Shown piece after piece: positions 6,939-13,942 of a DNA stretch of 21,200 bases. Below the pieces are notes generated by a model. The model had not been told where the DNA came from. It did no database searches and saw only the letters and a program-made list of their open reading frames with translations. Position numbers and translations under genes: made by a program. The stretch spans positions 1-21,200 of the forward strand of contig JAGAMQ010000020.1 in NCBI GenBank assembly GCA_017624645.1. Reading direction: 5' to 3'. Position 1 is the stretch's first letter. The number at the start of each line of letters is the position of its first letter. The DNA comes from Oscillospiraceae bacterium (GTDB taxonomy: Bacteria; Bacillota; Clostridia; Oscillospirales; Oscillospiraceae).

Positions 6939-7041
6939 AGAACCACATCCTAAAACAGAAGTACTGCCACTGGCCGGTAGCAGCCTAAGTAGTCATAGCG
7001 CTCTTGACTGACCCTATGGTAACATGCTATCTACCCTCGAA

Positions 7042-7059
7042 TGCCTCACATGTGAGTCA
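7042..7059. promoter_or_regulatory. palindromic operator candidate upstream of the element's first gene
   Basis: CTCACATGTGAG is a perfect 12-bp palindrome extended by matching TG/CA at the outer ends (TGcCTCACA/TGTGAGtCA, 16 of 18 bases symmetric). It lies about 105 bp upstream of the gene starting at 6938, a likely place for a repressor of the rep/ftsK/xis genes. The regulator is not identified; the decayed XRE gene nearby is one possibility. Confidence 0.45.
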
Positions 7060-7071
7060 TTTTAAAAAAGT

Positions 7072-7116
7072 TGTAAAAATTTTCCGCCACCCCTGTTCAA
7101 CTAAGGGATGGCGGAA
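7072..7116 (-). terminator. rho-independent terminator of the decayed gene at 7120
   Basis: A 13-bp stem with one mismatch (7082-7094 with 7104-7116) is followed on the minus strand by AAAATTTTTAC. It lies three bases after the stop codon at 7120, which supports that reading frame having been a real gene. Confidence 0.7.
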
Positions 7117-7119
7117 GCT

Positions 7120-7329
7120 TTAGCTGGCGTCAGAATCAAACAGCGTAGGCAAACCGGCCTTTTCAAGCTCAATGTCTGCAGCTGCTATCGGTTGTCTATT
7201 GGCAATACATTTCCACCAGATCTTTCGTTCTGGGAAGGCAGCGTCATATAATTCTCTAGACTTTTCAAGCCCAAGATCCAAATAGATTTGCCTATTTCTG
7301 CAAATAGTGCAGAAAGCAGTTGCCGTCGT
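7120..7329 (-). pseudogene. 3' remnant of an unknown protein-coding gene
   Basis: Sixty-nine sense codons are open on the minus strand, with no ATG, GTG or TTG that has a ribosome binding site, and an in-frame TAG at 7330-7332. The translation looks like real protein: FCTICRN near the start, LGLEKSRELYDAAFPERK in the middle, IWWKCIANRQP, and an acidic C-terminus ending LPTLFDSDAS. A dedicated terminator follows directly. I do not recognise the family. The two other minus-strand frames just upstream (KVALLIDDGNC; CPVDRRRQLLSALF) also look protein-like, so frameshifts in a decayed gene are likely. Confidence 0.5.
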
Positions 7330-7332
7330 CTA

Positions 7333-7880
7333 TCAACAGGGCAACCTTCGAGCTAGCATCCTGTGTTTTGCCAACGCAAAACTAATAATCATGTAGTCAA
7401 GAAGAAATTTGTTAACCGGCCATTAGGGCATAGCATCCCTAAGGCGGCTCTGAGGACGTTGACGATCTTTTCGACCGGGCAGACTTTCTCGCTCCTGCGG
7501 GTAGTACAGGAGACGGTTGCTGCCACCTGCCAGATCAACAACCACGAAGAAAGGAAACTTAACGGTCTATTCTCTGATACTGTGTGCTTTGAAAAGCATT
7601 TCGGAAACTATCATCCAATATACCTATACTTCCTGATCACCATTGACCGATAGCTGGCGCAGGTGGACATATTGGAGAACAAAGAGAATAACTCACAGTG
7701 CCTTCATCCCCCACACTATCCGCAGCAGACCAAGACCTATGTAATCTTTGTTGCTGATATTTTACCACATATTTCCTCGTAAAACAAGAACGAATTGTAA
7801 ACTCTCGTGCTAATACGTCCATTGTGTACATTTTTTGAGGAAAAAATGCCTGCAAGCATATGCCTGCAGGCGGTTAACTT
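7333..7880. other. degraded stretch with protein-like scraps, no intact gene
   Basis: No frame here carries a convincing intact gene. Scraps that read like protein are, on the minus strand, VKFPFFVVVDLAGGSNRLLY (about 7510-7570, continuing toward 7430) and, on the plus strand, the open frame 7654-7782 with QQTKTYVIFVADI, which resembles the TYVIFVTE motif of PD-(D/E)XK nuclease-family transposases (Rpn family). The 9-bp sequence ATGCCTGCA occurs twice, near 7846 and 7860. The stretch looks like decayed accessory DNA between the element and the polysaccharide/RiPP operon. Confidence 0.4.
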
Positions 7881-8057
7881 TTACTCTCTTCCCAGCAACC
7901 AATCAACAGACACATTCAAGATATCAGCTAAGGCAATTAACTCGACATCGGACACGGGCCGTTTCTGCCCTTCCAGCAAAGACACTGCCTGAACATGCAA
8001 ATCAATTCCTACAAGCTGTAGCTTGGCAGGCAGTTCTATCCCGGTTTTTTTAGTAGT
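7881..8057 (-). pseudogene. truncated XRE-family helix-turn-helix regulator
   Basis: A 58-codon minus-strand frame without a start codon ends in the C-terminal part of a Cro/CI-type HTH domain: LPAKLQLVGIDLHVQAVSLL, then EGQKRPVSDVELIALADIL and the typical ending VSVDWLLGRE. The first helix and start codon are missing; the frame is closed by TAA just upstream. In an intact protein this would be a small repressor. It may be the lost regulator of the integrated element. Confidence 0.65.
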
Positions 8058-8112
8058 TTAATCAATTTTTCTAAAAAGTCAAGGGCCGGGCATCTGTCTA
8101 CAAAACAACGTA

Positions 8113-8146
8113 AAAGCACGTCCGGCTTTACTGCTGGACGTGCTTT
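8113..8146 (-). terminator. second hairpin terminator after the RiPP/kinase operon
   Basis: An 11-bp perfect stem (AAAGCACGTCC/GGACGTGCTTT), extendable to 14 bp with one G-T pair, is followed on the minus strand by TTTTACG. It acts in tandem with the stronger hairpin at 8190-8225. Confidence 0.55.
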
Positions 8147-8183
8147 GTTATATCGTGTTACAAAGATAATGAAAATTTTTCGT

Positions 8184-8225
8184 GAAAAAACGGGCGGTGG
8201 CGGATTCCTTTCCGTCACCGCCCGT
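8184..8225 (-). terminator. strong rho-independent terminator of the RiPP/kinase operon
   Basis: A 15-bp GC-rich stem (8190-8204 with 8211-8225, one G-T pair) with a 6-nt loop is followed on the minus strand by TTTTTTCACG. It lies 17 bases after the stop of the sorting-signal fragment and ends the long operon that begins near 17800. Confidence 0.88.
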
Positions 8226-8241
8226 ATTGATATAGTGGTCT

Positions 8242-8412
8242 TTATTTAACTGTTTTCTTTCTGCGGTAGGTTTCTAAAACTACTATGCAGGCAGCGCTGA
8301 GTATCAGCAGGAGCCACCAGAGTTGCAAATGGGAGTTATCTCCGGTTTGCGGTGTGGACGGCTTCCGGACGGTCGCAGCCTGCGTGGGAGCATTCACGCC
8401 ACAGGGACTTTC
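8242..8412 (-). pseudogene. orphan PQTG cell-wall sorting signal (surface-protein tail)
   Basis: Fifty-six sense codons encode a classical C-terminal sorting signal: a Pro/Thr-rich linker (APTQAATVRKPST), the sortase motif PQTGD, a hydrophobic stretch (LQLWWLLLILSAACIVVL) and a basic tail (YRRKKTVK). There is no start codon; the segment begins in the same frame directly after the TGA stop of the CpsB-like gene. It is most likely the remnant of a deleted surface protein. Readthrough of the TGA, giving a wall-anchored phosphatase, is formally possible but unlikely because CpsB enzymes are cytoplasmic and the upstream protein already has normal length. Confidence 0.7.
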
Positions 8413-9138
8413 TCATACTGCAAACAAGGGAAGATTTCCCAGAATTCGTTCCGGAATTGTCTCAAGACAATAAGCAAGAGTATGGAAGCCATACACACCC
8501 GGCAGTTGTCGGAACGCCTCCCCCCAATGGGGATTGCGGAATTGCGGTGTATGGGCATCGGAGGCTATGCAATTTGCCCAGCCTTTTCGCAGCAGCAGAT
8601 CAGCGCAATAAAAGGGATGCTCTCCAAATAGGCCCAGGAGGCTGTCCCGGTTCACTTGAACGCCGTATCCTTTGTTCTGCCACTGCTGCGCCATTTCCGG
8701 GTGGCGCCTGACTGCATGATACCGCTCGGGATGGGCAATTACCGGTGTAAAGCCGGCGTCAACGCACCGATCCAGCAGCCAGTCAAAATAATCCCGCTCC
8801 TCATCGTGGGCAAATTCCACCAAAAAATAGGAAGAATTGGGATATGTCCAGACTTTCCCCTGCTGCAACAGCTCCGGAAGATTATCAGATGCCATAATCT
8901 CCATGGATTTTTCCAGCGTGATGTCGATCTGCTCATATTCCAAAGCAGAAGAAAGGGTCGCAAAGGTATCTTCCAGCGCCTCTATGGAAGCGCTGCTTCC
9001 ATACTGATAGTGCGGAGTGGCTACGATTTTCCGAATGCCGCACCGGGCAGCCAACGCGGCCATTTCCACCGCGTCCTCCATGCTCATAGCGCCATCATCT
9101 ACTCCGGGCAAAATGTGATTGTGCAGGTCAATAATCAT
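8413..9138 (-). CDS. cpsB: PHP-type protein-tyrosine phosphatase (CpsB/YwqE-like)
   Basis: This 241-residue cytoplasmic enzyme of the CpsB/CapC/YwqE family removes phosphate from tyrosines of BY-kinase tails. The metal-binding motifs of the PHP fold are visible: HNH (6-8) with GVDDGA, TPH (41-43), AHPERY and SDAHTP near the C-terminus. Its length is normal for the family. The ATG at 9138 overlaps the upstream stop as ATGA and follows AGGAGG. It is the last intact gene of the operon whose first part encodes two BY-kinases with tyrosine-rich tails, its natural substrates. Confidence 0.93.
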   Translation of the reverse strand: MIIDLHNHILPGVDDGAMSMEDAVEMAALAARCGIRKIVATPHYQYGSSASIEALEDTFATLSSALEYEQIDITLEKSMEIMASDNLPELLQQGKVWTYPNSSYFLVEFAHDEERDYFDWLLDRCVDAGFTPVIAHPERYHAVRRHPEMAQQWQNKGYGVQVNRDSLLGLFGEHPFYCADLLLRKGWANCIASDAHTPQFRNPHWGEAFRQLPGVYGFHTLAYCLETIPERILGNLPLFAV

Positions 9139-9599
9139 AATGCTCGCCTCCTGAAAAGGAACAAAAGCCGCAGCAAAAGCGGTCTGACAGGGAACAAGAC
9201 TCGCCAAAGCCAACTACCAAATCTGTATAAGGGATCGTTACAGGATACGCGTTTCCCTTTTCTGGTAAAACGCACGACCCGACCCAGCACACATCGGACG
9301 GCTACATATTCGTCACGGTAGCAGTTATAGTCACCGGTGGTTTGCAGCATCCCGTTTTTCAGCCGGGTGACACGGTGGAGCAGATATCCACGCTCTGTCT
9401 GCAACAGCACAATATCGCCTTTTTTCAGGGGACAGTCTCCTGCTTTGCGAAGGGTCACACAGTCCCTTCCGTGGGCCAGCAACGGCCACATGCTATTTCC
9501 GGTAACGGTAAATTCTGCGTCATAGCCGTCCTGCAACATCTGATGTATAGCCACAAACAACTCCTCCGGCGGCAGCGCGGTTAACTTCTCCCTGTTCAT
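9135..9599 (-). CDS. S24/S26 signal-peptidase-like protein
   Basis: This 154-residue protein has the signal peptidase I core: the nucleophile in TGNSMWPLL (Ser36), KKGDIVLL (60-66), YLLHRV with His75 where bacterial enzymes carry Lys, and QTTGD with Asp90. That Ser-His-Asp pattern resembles SipW-type and archaeal peptidases. The usual N-terminal membrane anchor is absent; a hydrophobic Arg-flanked segment is at the C-terminus (about 130-150). Proteins of this kind occur in peptide-maturation clusters, often beside PqqD and HPr-kinase-like proteins, and may cleave or chaperone the peptide; the activity is inferred. The ATG at 9599 overlaps the upstream stop as ATGA. Confidence 0.8.
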   Translation of the reverse strand: MNREKLTALPPEELFVAIHQMLQDGYDAEFTVTGNSMWPLLAHGRDCVTLRKAGDCPLKKGDIVLLQTERGYLLHRVTRLKNGMLQTTGDYNCYRDEYVAVRCVLGRVVRFTRKGKRVSCNDPLYRFGSWLWRVLFPVRPLLLRLLFLFRRRAL

Positions 9600-10456
9600 A
9601 ACGGCAAACGCTCCAAAGCTTGGTACAACACATCCACAGCAGCCGCATCCGGGGTGCATTCCAGTCGCAGCACCGGAATTTGCTCCAAGAAGCGGTCCAG
9701 CAGCGATAGCATCGTTTCTGTGGCTGCACAGTCCCAGGTGGGATAGACCCCGTGGGACAACAAAGACATTCCTTCAGCCGCAGATACGCGATTTTCCGCA
9801 CCACGTTGCAAAATCACCACTGCCTGCAGGGGAACACAGCGATTGAGATATTCTCCGCTGGTGCCGCACCAGGGTGTACCGAATCCGAACCACTGTCCCT
9901 GCTGCTGAAAGCAGGCAGCCCGATCGCCGTTAAGGATCAATGCATTTTTGTGATCCCGCCATAGACGGGCATGGGTGGTTTTTCCCACTCCGGAGGCAGC
10001 ACAGAGCAAAAAGCCTTTACCGTCGGCTTCCAACAAAGTGCCGTGGAAGGTCAGTACCTGCTGGTGTAGAAAGGCATAAAAAATCAAAAAGGTCAAGGCT
10101 TCAAAAGCGCCCATACCGGCAGTGGGAGAATGATCTGCAGTCAGGGTGATCTCCGTCCAGTCTGCCGACACTGCAAATTGCAGCTGCAGTGCCCCGGTTG
10201 TATGCTCTGTCTGCTGCCAAAGCACCCTGCCGTCAGCAAGGATATAAACCTGCCGACATACCTGGACACTGCAATCTTCCCATACCGCCGTTCCCTCCGG
10301 CTGAATTGGCTGGTCGCTGTAGTTTACTACCACATCGGGTGCATCGTTCGCAATTCTGAAGGGATCTAGTTTCCAGCGCCAAAAAGGCCACAGGGGCGAG
10401 GTGGGCATTTCTTGAAACAAGACCGTTATCGGTCCAAATTGACACAGCATGTTCAT
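9596..10456 (-). CDS. HPr-kinase-like (PEP-carboxykinase fold) protein
   Basis: This 286-residue protein resembles the HprK-like kinases of lasso-peptide and other RiPP clusters. Visible features are an N-terminal beta-rich part, LTFHGT (His138) before the P-loop, the P-loop AASGVGKTT (153-161) and LNGDRA (175-180) in the place of the metal-binding acidic motif. In lasso clusters such kinases phosphorylate a Ser of the peptide, and a peptide kinase is the most likely role here. The start at 10456 follows GGAGCTGAT and lies one base after the stop of the peptide gene; the frame extends upstream to 10546 but would overlap it. The next gene overlaps as ATGA. Confidence 0.8.
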   Translation of the reverse strand: MNMLCQFGPITVLFQEMPTSPLWPFWRWKLDPFRIANDAPDVVVNYSDQPIQPEGTAVWEDCSVQVCRQVYILADGRVLWQQTEHTTGALQLQFAVSADWTEITLTADHSPTAGMGAFEALTFLIFYAFLHQQVLTFHGTLLEADGKGFLLCAASGVGKTTHARLWRDHKNALILNGDRAACFQQQGQWFGFGTPWCGTSGEYLNRCVPLQAVVILQRGAENRVSAAEGMSLLSHGVYPTWDCAATETMLSLLDRFLEQIPVLRLECTPDAAAVDVLYQALERLPL

Positions 10457-10457
10457 A

Positions 10458-10799
10458 TCAGCTCCAACTGGGATCAACATCGGGGGAAAAGCCTGAACCC
10501 TTATAGTTAGAGGGTTTTTGGGGCATTTCTGCAGTGACTCGGGCAATCACCTTCTGCATATCCGCATCGGCAATGGCTTTTTCCTCTGCTGACAGATCCT
10601 CGGGATAATACCGGATCTCAAAAAACACATTTTTATCACAGTTGCCGCCCATTGCATAGAGCTCCGCGTAGCCTTTGCCGTATGTGTTGTAGTAAAATGG
10701 CTTGACATTATTGGCATACGCCCAGCACACATCCGCCACAGCGCTGTTGCTGCAGACAGGGACCCAGTGCATTTCCGGGCTGTTATAGGTACGCTTCAT
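10458..10799 (-). CDS. candidate RiPP precursor peptide (113 aa)
   Basis: This small protein lies between the radical SAM gene and the HPr-kinase-like gene, overlapping the former as ATGA. It begins MKRTYNSPEMHWVPV, like the MKKxYxxPE leaders common in Clostridia small secreted or modified peptides. It has three cysteines (16, 25, 54), a Tyr/Gly/Asn-rich middle (NNVKPFYYNTYGKGYAELY, 30-48), then an acidic helical part (about 66-92) and a tail ending SPDVDPSWS with terminal serines. There is no signal peptide or membrane segment. I infer that it is the substrate of the neighbouring PqqD/radical SAM, kinase and peptidase. I do not recognise a family. A good AAAAGGAGAGG site precedes the ATG. 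Confidence 0.7.
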   Translation of the reverse strand: MKRTYNSPEMHWVPVCSNSAVADVCWAYANNVKPFYYNTYGKGYAELYAMGGNCDKNVFFEIRYYPEDLSAEEKAIADADMQKVIARVTAEMPQKPSNYKGSGFSPDVDPSWS

Positions 10800-11878
10800 A
10801 AAAGGTCCTCTCCTTTTCGGGATACTAACTGTTTGGTAATTTGACATATGTATTCAGGCCGATCCTGCAGATTTCCACACTCTGCCATACGGACGCCGGG
10901 GCAGATCTGGCACAAGGACAGCTGCGGACAGGCGGAGCATTGGGGATCGACTTGGGGCAAACGGACGGTGTAGGGCCATTCCTCCCAGGCTTTGGCAAAG
11001 CCCAGCTTCACCGCATCGGTAGAAAAGTTACCAAGCAACTGGCAGCCCAAAAGCTTGCCGTCCCAAGTAACGGTCACATTATTCATACCTCCGTTACAGC
11101 CTAACAAGGTATATTTCGGATCCTGGGCAGTGCATTCCGGTTGAGGATCGGCAAGGCGTAGCTGCACCTGCTCCCGCCGCTCCGGAGGCAACAACTGCCG
11201 AACCCGTCTGATGGTCCGCGTTAACGTCATATCCACCGTTTGTTCCGGTGTTAAGCGGCAATCTGCAACATTCATACAGCCTCCACGAACACTTTGAAAG
11301 ACCGTGTTTGCGTGGGTCATCGGCAGCCCAAACTCTTTTTCAACCAGTCGGGCAATGGCGTCCATATCCTGATGATTATCCTGCACCAGCGTGGTGCGGA
11401 ACTCCAAAACCGAGGGCAACGTCGCCAACGCTTTGGCACCGGCCAAGGCACGGTCAAAGCCGTCCGCACAGCCGCACAGTGTCTGATAGGTTTCATTGGA
11501 CGCACCGTAGAGGGTGATGCCGATTCGGTGAGGCGGGTATTTGCGCAGCGTCTGCAAAATCTCCTGCGTCACCAGTGTGGCATTTGTGTACAAGGTCACA
11601 AGAAAGCCGAGACGGTAAATACTGCTGTAAATTTCGCAAAAGTCCTTGCGCAGTAGCGGCTCGCCACCAGTGATTAATATGTTCAATGTGCCCGCATCGA
11701 AAAGCTGCTGCGCCATATCCGCCCACTGGGCAGAAGTCAGTTCCTCTGCGGCAAGACAGACATTCTCCCGGTCGCTGTGACGAAACATGCACATTTTACA
11801 CTTCAGGTTACACCTCAGGGTCAGCTCCAAAGTGGCATTGACCGGATGCCGGGCAGGCATAACATCAAGCATCTTCAT
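10796..11878 (-). CDS. radical SAM/SPASM peptide-modifying enzyme
   Basis: This 360-residue radical SAM enzyme has the cluster motif CNLKCKMC (Cys23, 27, 30), the SAM-binding GGEP (71-74), and a C-terminal SPASM region with eight cysteines (GCNGG, LGCQLL, CSAC, LCQIC, AEC, YIC) for auxiliary Fe-S clusters. SPASM enzymes with a partner PqqD modify ribosomal peptides by C-S, C-C or C-O cross-links. The PqqD-like gene overlaps its start by 14 bases, and the candidate peptide follows with an ATGA overlap. The start may instead be the ATG at 11872, two codons in. The enzyme is intact; the chemistry and substrate are inferred. Confidence 0.92.
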   Translation of the reverse strand: MKMLDVMPARHPVNATLELTLRCNLKCKMCMFRHSDRENVCLAAEELTSAQWADMAQQLFDAGTLNILITGGEPLLRKDFCEIYSSIYRLGFLVTLYTNATLVTQEILQTLRKYPPHRIGITLYGASNETYQTLCGCADGFDRALAGAKALATLPSVLEFRTTLVQDNHQDMDAIARLVEKEFGLPMTHANTVFQSVRGGCMNVADCRLTPEQTVDMTLTRTIRRVRQLLPPERREQVQLRLADPQPECTAQDPKYTLLGCNGGMNNVTVTWDGKLLGCQLLGNFSTDAVKLGFAKAWEEWPYTVRLPQVDPQCSACPQLSLCQICPGVRMAECGNLQDRPEYICQITKQLVSRKGEDLL

Positions 11879-12164
11879 AAACAGTCACCATAGCATTGCG
11901 CTGGAGCATCTCCAGAAATAGTGTTACATCCTTGCGGGCGATTTCTGGTGATACATCAAATTCCTCTGTCAGCAGGACTGTCAGTTCACCAACGGTTCGG
12001 GGCTGTGCCAAAACATCCCAAAGAAAAGAGGCTGTGGGATTGAGTGTGATATAGCCGTTAAAGTTGGCCACATTGGCACCGACAGATATTAAAACATCAG
12101 TACCCGCAACCCGGCGATGCACAAAGCCTTCTCGACCCCGGTAGTGCGCATCCATCATACCCAT
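11865..12164 (-). CDS. PqqD-like peptide recognition protein (RRE)
   Basis: This 99-residue protein of the PqqD/RiPP-recognition-element type would deliver the leader peptide to the radical SAM enzyme. It shows the usual order: GTDVLISVGANVANFNGYITLNPT, then the TASFLWDVL helix and a winged-helix part with VGELTVLLTEEFDVS. The start is uncertain: ATGs at 12164, 12158 and 12155 all lie after the AAGGAAAGGGG purine run. I chose the first, 11 bases after the ABC transporter stop; the others shorten the protein by two or three residues. Confidence 0.85.
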   Translation of the reverse strand: MGMMDAHYRGREGFVHRRVAGTDVLISVGANVANFNGYITLNPTASFLWDVLAQPRTVGELTVLLTEEFDVSPEIARKDVTLFLEMLQRNAMVTVYEDA

Positions 12165-12175
12165 ATCCCCTTTCC

Positions 12176-13942
12176 TTAAAATTCTTCCATCATTTGCCGC
12201 AGTTTCCCTTCCTCCACTTGGGTCACTGCCTGATTTTGAATCAGATAGGCACGCTGACAAATGGACAAAACAGAAGGTCTGTGGGTAGTTACTATACAGG
12301 TACGACCTTTCCGGAAATGTTGGATATTTTCCAAAAGTGTACGCTCCGTTTTCACATCCAGTGCGCTGGTTGCTTCATCCAGCAGCAATACCGGCGCATC
12401 GGACAAAAGCGCCCGGGCAATACATATCCGCTGAATCTGTCCCTTAGACAATCCATCTCCACTCTCTCCCACCCGGCTGTCCAATCCGTCAGGCAGCGCA
12501 CTGACAAATTCATCGGCACAAGCCATTCTCAGCGCATCCCTCAGCATATCATTTGTAGCATTGGGATTTGTGATTCTCAAATTTTCTGCGATTGTGCCGG
12601 AAAACAGGGTGTTGTCCTGGGGCACATACGAAAACAGGGCGCGGGTAGAAGCAGATGCACACAGCTTAAGCTCCGGCTCTCCGCCACACAGTTGTATGCT
12701 GCCCGCTTGCACTGGCATCATTCCCAGCATCAGCCGCAGCAATGTGGTCTTTCCTCCACCGGAGGGCCCCACAAGCGCCACAACCTCTCCCGGTTCTGCC
12801 TGAAAAACAACATTTTGAAAAACTTCCTTGCCGGACCGGTAGGCAAAACACACATCCTCCACCCGAATCCCTATGCCGCTACCGGTTTGTAGGAGATGGT
12901 CGACCTGCTCTTTGCTGTGGATTTCTTCCGCAGGCAGCCGGGTGATCTCCATAATCCTGCCGGCGGCAGTAGCAGCGGTGATGGCAGCAGGCACAAGGGA
13001 TACCAATGCGCCAAACGCACCGGATAAACTGCCGGACATCTGCAAAAACAAGGTCATTTCGCCAAAAGTAATATGATTTCCCCACAAGCGGTATGCACTC
13101 CACAAACAGCACACGCCGCCCACCACCATGCCCACCAAGGACAAAATAGAGGAGGTTAGCACAGAAAACCGATTGTGTTCCAGGGTAGCTTCTTTGTGCT
13201 TTTGCTGAATATTTGTCAATTTACCGCAATATGCATCAATGGCGTGGAAGGCTTTGATAAACTGGATATTGCGAAAGGTCTCCGCGTGGAAGGCTGTGGT
13301 TTCGGAACCAATCTGGCGCAATTGCTGGCTATGCTTGCGTATCCGCTTTACCAAAAAAACGGACAGCAGCAATGTCACCGGCGCACTAGCCAATGCCAGC
13401 AGCGCCAAAGTTCTGTCAAACCAGAAAAGCACCAGGAATGTGCCCACAAACTGCAGCGAGTTGACAGTCAGCGATGGCACCCAGCTGATAATGCTTCCTG
13501 CCACTGTATCCGTATCCCGGCTGCAGCGGCTCAGCAGATCTCCGGAATGATACGCAGACAACGGCTCCCATTGTGCGCACAAAATTTTCCGAAAGATATC
13601 CGCCCGCAGCTCCTGACTTACCCGCAACTGCACCCGCACCGAAATTCTTGCGACGGCAGCCTTCAGCCCGATGGTGGTCAACTGCATGACAACATAGATC
13701 ACGCCTGCCTGCACCGCATAGCCCATTCGGTAACCGGTTACGATATCAATGATATCCTTGCTGATCACACTGGCGGCAATGCTGATGACCGTGCCCAAAA
13801 TTCCCAACAGGATATACCAGCCGATTGCCCATAGGTATCGGCGGCTGTATCTGCTGATCCAGCGCAGCTCCTGTAGGATCTGTAAGGCTGTTCCGTCTTT
13901 AATTTTCTGAATCAGCCTTTTGATCATAGAGTCTGTCCCCAT
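12176..13942 (-). CDS. ABC transporter, fused permease/ATPase (peptide exporter type)
   Basis: This 588-residue half-transporter has an N-terminal type 1 exporter membrane domain (six segments, about 35-330) and a C-terminal ATPase. The motifs are Walker A GPSGGGKTT (392-400), Q-loop Gln442, signature LSKGQ (498-502, Lys replacing the first Gly of LSGGQ), Walker B LLLDEA (519-524) and H-loop His554. There is no C39 peptidase domain, so leader removal would need another enzyme such as the S26-like protein. Its place beside PqqD and radical SAM suggests export of the modified peptide. The first ATG directly abuts the upstream stop; the ATG at 13927, preceded by GGGGA, may be the true start. Confidence 0.9.
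   Translation of the reverse strand: MGTDSMIKRLIQKIKDGTALQILQELRWISRYSRRYLWAIGWYILLGILGTVISIAASVISKDIIDIVTGYRMGYAVQAGVIYVVMQLTTIGLKAAVARISVRVQLRVSQELRADIFRKILCAQWEPLSAYHSGDLLSRCSRDTDTVAGSIISWVPSLTVNSLQFVGTFLVLFWFDRTLALLALASAPVTLLLSVFLVKRIRKHSQQLRQIGSETTAFHAETFRNIQFIKAFHAIDAYCGKLTNIQQKHKEATLEHNRFSVLTSSILSLVGMVVGGVCCLWSAYRLWGNHITFGEMTLFLQMSGSLSGAFGALVSLVPAAITAATAAGRIMEITRLPAEEIHSKEQVDHLLQTGSGIGIRVEDVCFAYRSGKEVFQNVVFQAEPGEVVALVGPSGGGKTTLLRLMLGMMPVQAGSIQLCGGEPELKLCASASTRALFSYVPQDNTLFSGTIAENLRITNPNATNDMLRDALRMACADEFVSALPDGLDSRVGESGDGLSKGQIQRICIARALLSDAPVLLLDEATSALDVKTERTLLENIQHFRKGRTCIVTTHRPSVLSICQRAYLIQNQAVTQVEEGKLRQMMEEF

Noticed and set aside
7363..7653. 96-codon plus-strand frame in the degraded zone
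   Set aside because: No ribosome binding site, unusual composition, and protein-like scraps occur in other frames of the same DNA; it appears to be chance.
7654..7782. Plus-strand fragment resembling the TYVIFVTE motif of Rpn/PD-(D/E)XK transposases
   Set aside because: Only one short motif matches and no catalytic region is visible, so it is mentioned but not called as a transposase remnant.
8036..8218. 60-codon minus-strand frame
   Set aside because: It begins inside the 15-bp terminator hairpin and overlaps a second hairpin; not a gene.
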